Part shown: in pieces, positions 25,821 through 34,030 of the stretch
How positions within the stretch are numbered: position 1 is the first letter of the stretch
How the letters are laid out: each line of letters begins with the position of its first letter
From: Fulvimarina sp039652615
GTDB lineage: Bacteria > Pseudomonadota > Alphaproteobacteria > Rhizobiales > Rhizobiaceae
DNA: 64,000 nt
Assembly (NCBI RefSeq): GCF_039652615.1
Contig: NZ_JBDJAC010000004.1
Coordinates: 124,001-188,000 of the forward strand
Reading direction: 5' to 3'
Position numbers and translations under genes: made by a program
Notes under the pieces: generated by a model
Database searches by the model: none
What the model saw: only the letters and a program-made list of their open reading frames with translations
What the model was told of the DNA's origin: nothing

Positions 25821-26284
25821 CTCAGTGCTCCACTTTTTCATCCCCTTGTGTCGGAAAATTCTTTCCGAAAGCCTGAATATGCAGGCGGCCTATCGATCAG
25901 ATCATCGTGATGGTTGATGATTGACTACTGACGAATGGACGATCTGATTGAAAAACGATGCGATCGCGCGGCCTCAAATCCCCGGTCTCCGGCGCAAGGC
26001 ATTGCGTGCCGGCAAGGCGTTGAGCGATTTCGGAGTTGCATTTCGTTCAATCTTCCGCCGAGCGCCTGCTCAACGGGCTCTGTGAAAGAACCGGTTGGGC
26101 AAAGCGGCATCGAAATCTCTCTCATACCGCCGGACAAAGGAATTGACCCAAAGGTCAATTCTCGTCCGACGATTGGCTCAGGCGCCGCTCGGTATCACAC
26201 CCGAGGGTGCTGCCTGGTAGGAGCGCGAGATCAATTCGACCTGCAGGCAGGTCCGGCGTTCTGGATGAAGCTGCAGGCGCCGCG
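25821..26284. other. Intergenic region upstream of the TadG-like gene
   Basis: About 460 bases. One perfect 9-base dyad at 26140-26161 stands out. The rest shows no open frame with protein character; the longest plus-strand frame is arginine-rich and crosses into the YitT gene antisense. Probably the promoter region of the TadG-like gene and the 3' end of the YitT transcript. Confidence 0.4.
26140..26161. promoter_or_regulatory. Perfect palindrome GAATTGACC-CAAA-GGTCAATTC
   Basis: Nine-base arms (26140-26148 and 26153-26161) with a 4-base spacer. It lies 124 bases after the YitT stop and 320 bases before the TadG-like start. It could be a regulator-binding dyad or an RNA hairpin; no T run follows, which argues against a classic terminator. 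Confidence 0.45.
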
Positions 26285-26992
26285 CTATTTCGCGAGATAT
26301 CGGTCGGTCCGGTGGTTTATCGCAAGGAAGCCGTTGAGACAGAGCGCGCCGAGGATCGAGTAGAGCACCGAGACCCAGTCGACGACGACGAAGGCAAGGC
26401 CGAGGATCACGAGGTCGATCGAGAGCTGGGTCAGGCCGGCACGCCAGCCGAACTTGTCCTGCAGGAAGATGGCGAGGATGCCTGCACCGCCAAGGCTTGC
26501 ACGGTGGCGGAAGAGGGCGAGCAGCGCAAAGCCGATGAGAAGCCCGGCGGTGATCGCGCCGACCGTCCGGTCGATCTCGCCGAAGGTGAAATAGTCCGGC
26601 TGCACGGCCGTCGCGATGGACAAAAGCGCGATGGCGATGAAGGTCTTGATGGTGAAGGCGCGGCCCATACGCATCGCGGCGAGGATGTAGAAGGGCAGAT
26701 TGATGAGGAAGAAGGCGAGGCCGACATTGAGGCCGGTCGCATAGGACGCGATGAGGGCAAGACCTGCGACGCCGCTTGTCAGAAGGCCGAGATGGGCGAG
26801 GATTGCGATGCCGAGGGTGGCGAGGACCACGCCGGTGACGATCGCCTGGGCATCTTCGAGCGGCGTGTGATTGGTCGGCGTCGCGTGCCAGTCGCCGAAG
26901 CGCCAGCGGATCGGGTGAACCGCCTCGGCAAAGCCCTCCGCGGTCTTCGGATCGAGGTGGGACTGGGTTCGGGACCTGGCTTCGTCGGCCAT
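26285..26992 (-). CDS. YitT family membrane protein
   Basis: A 235-residue integral membrane protein resembling the YitT/DUF161 family (LGLLTSGVAGLALIASYATGLNVGLAFFLINLPFYIL, shared glycine and INLP pattern). Five or six hydrophobic helices are visible. The C-terminal DUF2179 ligand-binding domain of many YitT proteins is absent, so this is the short form. Function of the family is unknown. The frame is open to 27385. ATG at 26992 is chosen because the upstream part overlaps the divergent exonuclease gene and has no family character. The ribosome-binding site is weak, so the start is uncertain. Confidence 0.75.
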   Translation of the reverse strand: MADEARSRTQSHLDPKTAEGFAEAVHPIRWRFGDWHATPTNHTPLEDAQAIVTGVVLATLGIAILAHLGLLTSGVAGLALIASYATGLNVGLAFFLINLPFYILAAMRMGRAFTIKTFIAIALLSIATAVQPDYFTFGEIDRTVGAITAGLLIGFALLALFRHRASLGGAGILAIFLQDKFGWRAGLTQLSIDLVILGLAFVVVDWVSVLYSILGALCLNGFLAINHRTDRYLAK

Positions 26993-27103
26993 CTGCAAGG
27001 GCTCATGCTGCACTGCGATGATTGAGATTAAGCGCAAGGCCCTCAGAATACCAGCGGCGATCGGCCCCTGTGGCAGCGCACCGTCGCCCCTATCTGGTGG
27101 GGC

Positions 27104-28114
27104 ATGAAACCCGACGATCTTCTTCATCCGACCCGCGCGGGGCTCTATTGCCCGCCCGGCGATTTCTACATCGATCCGGTGGGAAAGGTGGACCGCGCCC
27201 TCGTGACCCATGGGCATGCTGACCATGCGAGGCCGGGCAACGCCAAGGTGATGGCGACGCGCGAGACGCTGGACATCATGGCGATACGCTATGGCGAGGG
27301 CTTCTGCGATGAGAGACAGGCGGCCGCTCTGGGTGAGGCGACGAAAATCAACGATGTGACGGTCAGTTTCCATCCGGCCGGCCATGTCTATGGTTCGGCG
27401 CAGATCGCGGTCGAATGGAAAGGTATGCGGATCGTCGCTTCAGGCGACTATAAGCGGCGGCGCGACCCGACCTGCGCGGGCTTCGAGCCGGTGAAATGCG
27501 ATGTCTTCATCACCGAGGCGACATTTGCCCTGCCGGTGTTCCGCCACCCCGATACGGCGTCGGAGGTGGACAAGCTGCTTGCCTCCATGCGGCGCTTTCC
27601 CGAGCGCGCACACATCGTCGGCGCCTATGCGCTGGGTAAGGCGCAACGTGTGATCCGACATGTACGGGAGGCCGGCTATGATCGCCCGATCTATATCCAC
27701 GGGGCGCTGAAGAAGCTGTGCGACTTCTATCAAAGCGAGGGGATCGATCTTGGCGACCTCAGGCCGGCGACGATCGAGAATGGCAGGAAAGGCGATTTCG
27801 CGGGCGCCCTGATTGTCGGGACGCCCTCCGCCTTCGCCGACAAATGGGCGCGGCGGTTTCCCGATCCGGTGGCAAGCTTTGCATCGGGCTGGATGCGCGT
27901 GCGCCAGAGGGCGCGCCAGCGCGGCGTGGAACTGCCGCTCATCCTGTCGGATCACTCCGACTGGGACGAGCTGACGCAGACGATCAAGGATGTCGAGGCT
28001 CAGGAGGTCTGGGTAACCCATGGAAGGGAGGAAGCGCTGGTGCGCTGGTGTGAGCTCGAAGGCGTCGCGGCGCGCCCGCTCCATCTGGTGGGATATGAGG
28101 ACGAGGCGGAGTAG
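27104..28114 (+). CDS. Ligase-associated DNA damage response exonuclease (metallo-beta-lactamase / beta-CASP fold)
   Basis: A 336-residue putative 3' exonuclease of the ligase-associated DNA damage response set. The metallo-beta-lactamase metal motif HGHADHARPG is at about 31-40 and a second histidine-bearing stretch is FHPAGHVYGSAQI. The beta-CASP-like half contains HGRE near the C terminus (VTHGREEALVRW). In many alphaproteobacteria this gene is followed directly by an ATP-dependent DNA ligase and neighbours the Lhr-like helicase. Here the helicase is 5 kb away and the next genes are unrelated, so the set is dispersed. Divergent from the YitT gene. Confidence 0.93.
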   Translation: MKPDDLLHPTRAGLYCPPGDFYIDPVGKVDRALVTHGHADHARPGNAKVMATRETLDIMAIRYGEGFCDERQAAALGEATKINDVTVSFHPAGHVYGSAQIAVEWKGMRIVASGDYKRRRDPTCAGFEPVKCDVFITEATFALPVFRHPDTASEVDKLLASMRRFPERAHIVGAYALGKAQRVIRHVREAGYDRPIYIHGALKKLCDFYQSEGIDLGDLRPATIENGRKGDFAGALIVGTPSAFADKWARRFPDPVASFASGWMRVRQRARQRGVELPLILSDHSDWDELTQTIKDVEAQEVWVTHGREEALVRWCELEGVAARPLHLVGYEDEAE

Positions 28115-28259
28115 CAAGCCTCCGCCCTCCTGATGAAATGGCGGCTATCGCTGGTTCCTGCACGGTGCTGGCGATCACCTGTCATCAGACGAACGGTTCA
28201 AGCGCCGCTCGGGCTCCCGGCAGCCTTATGAAACCGTTGGTTTCAAAGGCCCCTCGGAC

Positions 28260-28523
28260 TTATTCGGGAACTTTCACGCCATCGTTCTGCATGGGCTCGC
28301 TCCCCTCCGGCGTCACGATATCGCTCGCAGCATTCGTCGCGTTTTCCGGCGCGTCCAGCGTTTCGGTCTGCTCGAGACTACCGTCCGGCGAGGTTGCGAT
28401 TCCGATGCCGGCAACGAGGACGTATCCGAAAACGATGAGAGCAACGCCGACGATGAGAACGATCAGGACCGATCGACCCGAACGTCCCTGCTTGGCGTCG
28501 GTTTCCTTGAGATTTTTAGCCAT
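28260..28523 (-). CDS. Small single-helix membrane protein, hypothetical
   Basis: An 87-residue protein with one strong transmembrane helix (SVLIVLIVGVALIVFGYVLV, about 18-37) preceded by a basic segment. A C-terminal tail rich in Glu, Asp, Thr and Pro follows, probably periplasmic. I recognise no family. It lies between the exonuclease gene (convergent) and another hypothetical gene on the same strand. The small palindrome GAAACC-GTT-GGTTTC at 28230-28244, just after the stop, may serve as an end-of-transcript hairpin. Confidence 0.6.
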   Translation of the reverse strand: MAKNLKETDAKQGRSGRSVLIVLIVGVALIVFGYVLVAGIGIATSPDGSLEQTETLDAPENATNAASDIVTPEGSEPMQNDGVKVPE

Positions 28524-28750
28524 TACCTATGGTTTTCCAACATTCGTTTGTGCCCGCGTTCAGGCCTGCTTGGTTAGTCTGAACGATGGTGTGACGGCAA
28601 TGTTTCTCAAGGTCGAAATCAAACCAATTTGAACCTGGCCGGAACGGCAAAACGCCACAGGGCCGGGCACTGAGACACCCGCGAGCGGTTTGAACGGCCG
28701 CAAGGCGTTCAAAGATAAAGACAAACACACCGAGACTGAGACGGTCCGCT

Positions 28751-29563
28751 TTACGGGCGTCTCTGCACCAGTCGTTCGTCCTTTTCGTCGGATTTCTTTT
28801 GGATAACGAGATTGAAGCGGTTCGCCGCGCCGATCTCGCGCTCGAAGTTGAAGGCGAGGGCGCCGGACGTGCCCTTGGCGTCTTCAAGCCTTGCAACGCT
28901 TTCGACGAAACCTGACGGCGCGGTCACCTCGCCGAGAGCGAGCGCTTCGTCGAGCTCCTTTGTCAGGACGCCGGTCGCGTCCTCGGCTGCCTTTTCGTCT
29001 TCCAGTTCGAGCTTGAAACGAATGGTATCGACTTCCGAGCCCGCCGGACCGCGTGCGATCTGGGCGATCGAGAAGCCTTCGCCCTCCTGATTGCCGTAGC
29101 ACTCGTTCTCGCCGTCAAAGAGCGGGCTCTTGTCCCACTCGGCGCCCTGTCCGATGGTCTGGCAGACCGTCTCGGGCGATGCCGCGAGAATGCCGGTCTC
29201 TTCTGTCTTCTGCTGCGTGGGCTGCTTGACCGGCTCGGGCTTCGTGCGTTCGAGGGCGACGGTCTTGAGGAGGCGCGGCTTGGCGGCCGTGATCTCGGTC
29301 GCGGCCGGAGGCTGAAGATTGTTCATATTGGCAGCGCCCGCGACCTGCCGTTTCGTTTCGGCGTTGATGGCGGCGAACTGGACGGTCTGAAAGGCGTCGC
29401 TCGTTCGTACCGCGAAGGCGACGCCCGTTATGGCGACTGCGAGAAGCATGAAGCGGAAGGTCGTCGTGCCGAGGAACTGGAGAACGATTTCGCCGGGCGT
29501 TCGGTGATCGCCCAGAATGCGTTTCAGGGCAAGGAAGCGCTCTCTTCCATTCCATCGATTCAC
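28751..29563 (-). CDS. Hypothetical membrane-anchored periplasmic protein
   Basis: A 270-residue protein that I do not recognise with certainty. It starts with GTG 9 bases after a strong AAGGAGG. A basic N terminus of about 30 residues precedes one transmembrane helix (FRFMLLAVAITGVAFAV, about 36-52). A proline-rich linker then leads to a folded domain with two cysteines (about 134 and 155). The topology suggests an anchored protein with a periplasmic domain, probably with a disulfide. Upstream of the small membrane protein gene on the same strand, about 230 bases apart. A link to the DUF6030 family is possible but unproven. Confidence 0.65.
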   Translation of the reverse strand: MNRWNGRERFLALKRILGDHRTPGEIVLQFLGTTTFRFMLLAVAITGVAFAVRTSDAFQTVQFAAINAETKRQVAGAANMNNLQPPAATEITAAKPRLLKTVALERTKPEPVKQPTQQKTEETGILAASPETVCQTIGQGAEWDKSPLFDGENECYGNQEGEGFSIAQIARGPAGSEVDTIRFKLELEDEKAAEDATGVLTKELDEALALGEVTAPSGFVESVARLEDAKGTSGALAFNFEREIGAANRFNLVIQKKSDEKDERLVQRRP

Positions 29564-29859
29564 GGTCGAAGTCCTCCTTGCGAATGATCCGGCGCATGGC
29601 TCCGGTGGAACCAGACGCGAAAGGTGCTTCTTGCAGGAAGTTAAAGAAGCGTTGACGGTGAGAGTCCAATCGTCAGGGCCTTTTCAGACCCGATCCGACG
29701 TTTCCTCCAGGGTGCTGTGACCGATAGGCAACGAATTCGTCCAGAAGAGGGCGAAGGGCGCAAACGCCGAGGCCGCATGTCATCGGCGCAAGCTTCGCAC
29801 CGGTTTGGTCTTGCCGGGACAGATGTTTCGACGCGGGACCACCCGAAAGGCCGGGCGGT

Positions 29860-30651
29860 TCAACGACGATCGATCACGAAATCCAGGAGGTGGTTCGCAT
29901 AATAGACGTAGCCGTCGGCGGAGGCATGGAAGCCATCTCGCGAAAAGCCCAGCGGCTCGACGCGGGGAAGCGTCGTCGAAACGATCGCGCCTCGTTCGAA
30001 ACAGAGCGCGGTGCCCATGCGGCGAATGATGCGGGCGCGAAGTTCGAGAACATGGGCGAGCGCGCGGGGGAGCGCCGGAACGCGCTTCATGTCGACCGGC
30101 GGCGACCACACGATACGGGCCTCCGGCCACTTCGCCTTCAGCGCATAGAGAAGCGTGCCGAATCCCTTCTTGAAGCGCCGCGCGCCGTGAAAGTTCTTGG
30201 CATCGTTGGTGCCGATCATCAGGACGATGTGGGTGAAGGCCTCGCGAGCGAGATTTGGCACCACGTGGTCTCTGACATCGGCGGAAACGGCGGAATTGGA
30301 GCCGGCGGTGCGCCAGAACACCGAGCGGCCGGTGATGGCGAAGATGCGCTCGGCAAGCTTCGGGCCGAGCGAATCCTCGATCCGGTCGACGCCAACGCCG
30401 GCAGCGCTGGAATCGCCGATCACGAGAAGACGGACCGCTGCATCCTTGACGGTCTCAGCGCCGACGAGCCCGGTGAGGGGACCGCGGGGCGGACCCATGC
30501 GCATGATGCGCTTTCGTGCGCGCAGGCCCTGCCAGATATAGACTGGCAGCATCAGCCAGGAGATGAGGGCCGTCTTGCCGGAGGCCGCGATGCCGCCGGC
30601 AGCAAATCCATCGAAAGGAGGGACGACCTCCTCGAAGCCCACTTGGCTCAT
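29860..30651 (-). CDS. SGNH/GDSL-type hydrolase
   Basis: A 263-residue SGNH-fold esterase or lipase. Block I is LLVIGDSSAAGVGVD (catalytic Ser in GDS), block III is IGTNDAKN, and block V is DGFHASADGY with the Asp-x-x-His pair. A hydrophobic N-terminal segment (about residues 27-45) probably anchors it to the inner membrane. ATG 30651 overlaps the pgk stop in an ATGA arrangement, so it is translated in coupling with pgk. A longer start at 30696 would overlap pgk by 49 bases and is less likely. The coupling to a glycolytic gene is probably a transcriptional convenience rather than a functional link. Confidence 0.88.
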   Translation of the reverse strand: MSQVGFEEVVPPFDGFAAGGIAASGKTALISWLMLPVYIWQGLRARKRIMRMGPPRGPLTGLVGAETVKDAAVRLLVIGDSSAAGVGVDRIEDSLGPKLAERIFAITGRSVFWRTAGSNSAVSADVRDHVVPNLAREAFTHIVLMIGTNDAKNFHGARRFKKGFGTLLYALKAKWPEARIVWSPPVDMKRVPALPRALAHVLELRARIIRRMGTALCFERGAIVSTTLPRVEPLGFSRDGFHASADGYVYYANHLLDFVIDRR

Positions 30652-31844
30652 CCCTTCAAAACCTCCACTCCGGGGAGGGCCTTGCCTTCCATCCATTCGA
30701 GGAAGGCGCCGCCCGCCGTCGAGATGTAACTGAAATCGTCGCTGACGCCGGCCTGATTGAGCGCTGCCACCGTGTCACCGCCGCCCGCGATGGAAACCAG
30801 TTTTCCGGCCCGCGTCAATTCGGCGGCGTGTCGCGCCGCGCCCATCGTCGCCTCGTCGAAGGGTTCGATCTCGAAGGCGCCGAGGGGACCGTTCCAGACG
30901 AGGGTCCTGGCGCTGTCGAGCCGGGCGTTCACGGCCTTGAGGGATTCGGGGCCGGCGTCGAGGATCATCATGTCCTCGGGCGTTTCCTCCACCGGGACCG
31001 TTTCCGGAGAGCCACCGGAGCGCAATTCGCGGGCAACGACCGCATCGGTCGGAAGCAGGATCTCGCAGCCCTTTTCCTCCGCCCGTTTCATGATCGAACG
31101 CGCAGTGTCGGCAAGGTCATGCTCGCAAAGGGACTTTCCGACATCGATGCCCTTGGCTGCAAGGAAGGTGTTCGCCATGCCGCCACCGATAACGAGGCAG
31201 TCGACCCGATCGATGAGATTGGTGAGGACGTCGATCTTGGTCGACACCTTCGAGCCGCCGACGATCGCGACGACCGGCTTTTCCGGTGCTTCGAGACCGG
31301 CCTGCAGGGCCTCGATTTCCGCCTGCATGGTGCGACCGGCATAGGAGGGCAGATGATGGGCAACGCCCTCCGTCGAGCCATGGGCGCGGTGGGCTGCCGA
31401 GAACGCGTCGTTGACGTAGATGTCGCCGAGGGAGGCAAGGCTCTCCGCAAACTCCGGCTCGTTCGCCTCTTCACCGGCATGGAAGCGGGTGTTTTCGAGA
31501 AGAAGCACATCGCCGTCCTTCAGCATCTCCACGATGCCGGCGGCGACCGGTCCGATGCAATCGTCGGCGAACCCCACCGGTTTGCCAAGACGCTCCGACA
31601 GAACCTCGGCGATCGGCTTCAGGGAGCTGTCGGGATCGGGCTTGCCCTTCGGGCGTCCGAAATGGGCGAGCAGGATGACGCGGGCGCCTTTTTCGGAAAG
31701 TTCGGAGATGGTGGGCAGCACGCGATCGATGCGGGTCGCATCCGTGACCTTCCCGTCTTTCATGGGCAAATTGAAATCGACGCGCACGAGGACGCGCTTG
31801 CCCGTCACATCCGCGTCGTCGATGGTTCTGAACTGGAAGGTCAT
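30648..31844 (-). CDS. pgk: Phosphoglycerate kinase
   Basis: A 398-residue cytoplasmic enzyme interconverting 1,3-bisphosphoglycerate and 3-phosphoglycerate with ADP/ATP. Family motifs include VLVRVDFNLPMKDG at the N terminus, LLAHFGRPKG, VAIVGGSKVSTKI and the C-terminal nucleotide loop SIAGGGDTVAAL. Length is normal. ATG 31844 begins the family sequence; the open frame to 31979 adds unrelated residues. In related genomes pgk follows tkt and gap directly. Here an antiporter and an autotransporter gene separate it from gap at 36146, although all read in the same direction. The SGNH hydrolase follows by ATGA overlap. Confidence 0.97.
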   Translation of the reverse strand: MTFQFRTIDDADVTGKRVLVRVDFNLPMKDGKVTDATRIDRVLPTISELSEKGARVILLAHFGRPKGKPDPDSSLKPIAEVLSERLGKPVGFADDCIGPVAAGIVEMLKDGDVLLLENTRFHAGEEANEPEFAESLASLGDIYVNDAFSAAHRAHGSTEGVAHHLPSYAGRTMQAEIEALQAGLEAPEKPVVAIVGGSKVSTKIDVLTNLIDRVDCLVIGGGMANTFLAAKGIDVGKSLCEHDLADTARSIMKRAEEKGCEILLPTDAVVARELRSGGSPETVPVEETPEDMMILDAGPESLKAVNARLDSARTLVWNGPLGAFEIEPFDEATMGAARHAAELTRAGKLVSIAGGGDTVAALNQAGVSDDFSYISTAGGAFLEWMEGKALPGVEVLKG

Positions 31845-32004
31845 CTGAAGGTCGAACTCAATTCTTAAGGGTTTGCTTGGGGCCTCGGTGGGGAGGCGCG
31901 TTTCGGTGTGTGGCTTCTTTTTACGGTTTTGCCCGCGCGTGCGGCAAGCGAAGATATCGTATCGGGGCGAGCCGGACATGGGGAAGTCCGTGCGATCAAC
32001 CCGA

Positions 32005-33828
32005 TCACCGCTTTTTGCCCGGCGCCTCGTCGTCCGACTTCGGTGACTTGAAGAAACGCCGGATCTTCGACCGAGCGTCTTTCATGCGCTTGATGGCCGG
32101 CAGGAGCTTGTCGTCCGGCGGGGAGAGCGAAAGGCCTGCGCTGACGACCGCATTCTCGGAGCCGGTTTCGCGGACGATGAGCTCCACCGATCCGATCGGC
32201 ACGCGGTCGCCATAGGACGGAAGCCCGCCCAGCCGGCGGGACATCAACTCCGCGACGGTCAATTCGCTTTCGTCCTTGGTGAGCGTGAGTTCATAGGCAT
32301 CCGCGAGCGAGACAGCCGAGGAGGACGGATTGATGGTGAACTCGCCATAGAATTCCTTGTCGTCCTCCGCGACCGGCGCCCGGCTTGCAAAGAGTCGATC
32401 GAGGAGTGGCGAAAAGCGCGGCGAAATGAACAGATAGACGTAGTCGCCCTGCTGGAGGCGCCCGGCATACTGATAGCGCATGGAGCGTCCATTGCGGATG
32501 ACCAGGGAAGGCCTCGCCCAGCGGGGCACGCGCGCGCCGGTCGCGACGGGACTGCCCTCCACCACGCGGTAGGAGAGAAGTTCGTGATCCGCCGAGCCGG
32601 GAAGTTCGAGCTCGAACTTTTCGAGCGGACCGATGCGCGGCGGAACGGTGAGCTGAAGCCATTTCGCGACGCTGGCGAGCGTCCAGCCCTGCAGAAGGAG
32701 GGAGATCAGGACGATGACGAAGGCGATGTTGAAGAAGTCGCTCGAGGCTTCGAGCCCCGAAAGAATGGGCAGGATGGCCAGAAGGATCGAGACAGCGCCG
32801 CGCAGTCCCACCCAGGATACGAACAGCTTTTCACGTTTGCGGAAATCGAACGGGATGAGACAGAGCCAGACGGCGATCGGCCGTGCGAGGAAGATCAGGA
32901 AGAGGGCGAGCGCCACGCCGGGCACGAGGATCGCATCGAAGTTGCGAGGGGTCGCGAGCAGGCCGAGAAGGAGGAACATGATGATCTGGGCAAGCCATGT
33001 CATCCCGTCCTGAAACCGCTTGATCGAGGGCGCGCGCTTCAGATCGGCGTTTCCGGCGTAAAGGCCGGCCACGTAGACGGCAAGAAAGCCGGAGCCGCCG
33101 AGCGCACCCGTCAGCGCGAAGACGGCGAGAGCCAGCGCCATGATGAGGATCGGCAGGAGCGCGCGGTCGATCGTGAGTTTGGCGATGAAGAACTCGATGC
33201 CTCTGCCCCCGATCAGGCCGGCGATGATGCCGAGGCCCATCTGCTGGACAAAACCCAAGAGAACGCTGAACCCGAGCTGTTCGAAGCCGCCGCCCTGTCT
33301 GAGCAGTTCGACGATCGCGATCGTCAGGAAGATCGCCATTGGATCGTTCGTGCCGGATTCGATCTCGAGAAGCGAGCGAACCCTGTCGCGAAGCGTGATG
33401 CCGCTGGTCTTCAGAAGGAAGAACACGGCGGCGGCGTCCGTCGAACCCACGATCGCCCCCAGCAACATGCCCTCCAGAAGACCAAAGCCCATTATGTAGT
33501 CTGCAGCGAGACCGAAGATGACGGAGGTGACAAGGACGCCGATCGTTGCGAGCGTGATCGCGGGCGCAGCAGCCTGCCGGAACGTCGAGAACGGCGTCTG
33601 GAAGCCGGAATCGAAAAGAATGATGGCAAGCGCCAGGGTTCCGATGAAGTAGGCGAGACCCGCATCGTCGAATTCGAGGCCGAGACCGTCGGTCCCGGCA
33701 ATCAGGCCGACCGAGAGGAATAGCAGAAGCAGCGGTGCGCCTATGCGAGAGGCGATGAGGCTCGAAAAGGCCGCCAGAAGCACGAGCACCGTGCCGACGA
33801 GAATGAGGAGATAGAGGTTTTCGAGCAT
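32005..33828 (-). CDS. Potassium/proton antiporter, CvrA (NhaP2) type
   Basis: A 607-residue inner-membrane cation/proton antiporter. About twelve transmembrane helices carry the exchanger motifs GAIVGSTDAAAVFFLL and ESGTNDPMAIFL, which are diagnostic of this family. After the membrane part come a TrkA-C (RCK_C) domain (about 400-480), and a CorC/HlyC-like domain (about 500-585), the layout of K+/H+ antiporter CvrA. It probably exports K+ at high osmolarity or alkaline pH. ATG 33828 is preferred over a TTG six bases earlier. It stands between pgk and an autotransporter gene on the same strand. Confidence 0.93.
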   Translation of the reverse strand: MLENLYLLILVGTVLVLLAAFSSLIASRIGAPLLLLFLSVGLIAGTDGLGLEFDDAGLAYFIGTLALAIILFDSGFQTPFSTFRQAAAPAITLATIGVLVTSVIFGLAADYIMGFGLLEGMLLGAIVGSTDAAAVFFLLKTSGITLRDRVRSLLEIESGTNDPMAIFLTIAIVELLRQGGGFEQLGFSVLLGFVQQMGLGIIAGLIGGRGIEFFIAKLTIDRALLPILIMALALAVFALTGALGGSGFLAVYVAGLYAGNADLKRAPSIKRFQDGMTWLAQIIMFLLLGLLATPRNFDAILVPGVALALFLIFLARPIAVWLCLIPFDFRKREKLFVSWVGLRGAVSILLAILPILSGLEASSDFFNIAFVIVLISLLLQGWTLASVAKWLQLTVPPRIGPLEKFELELPGSADHELLSYRVVEGSPVATGARVPRWARPSLVIRNGRSMRYQYAGRLQQGDYVYLFISPRFSPLLDRLFASRAPVAEDDKEFYGEFTINPSSSAVSLADAYELTLTKDESELTVAELMSRRLGGLPSYGDRVPIGSVELIVRETGSENAVVSAGLSLSPPDDKLLPAIKRMKDARSKIRRFFKSPKSDDEAPGKKR

Positions 33829-33954
33829 CGGCAATCAATGATGCCGCCAGATCGGCGGCGGTCGTGGTGGGGTGGGGCCGCTTCTTGTCGACGGGTATCA
33901 ACACGATATGCGCTTTCGCCCCGATGAGGCCAACGACTTTTTGCATTGCAAATG

Positions 33955-33984
33955 GGAAAACGGGCCGCTGGTGAGCGACCCGTT
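33955..33984 (-). terminator. Terminator after the autotransporter gene
   Basis: On the minus strand AACGGG-TCGCT, a short loop and AGCGGCCCGTT form a stem with a small bulge, followed by TTTTCCC. It stands about 50 bases after the stop at 34031 and explains the transcript end before the antiporter gene. Confidence 0.65.
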
Positions 33985-34030
33985 GATATTCAGTCGATTT
34001 GCGCGGGGGCCGAGCCCGGATGATCGGATT

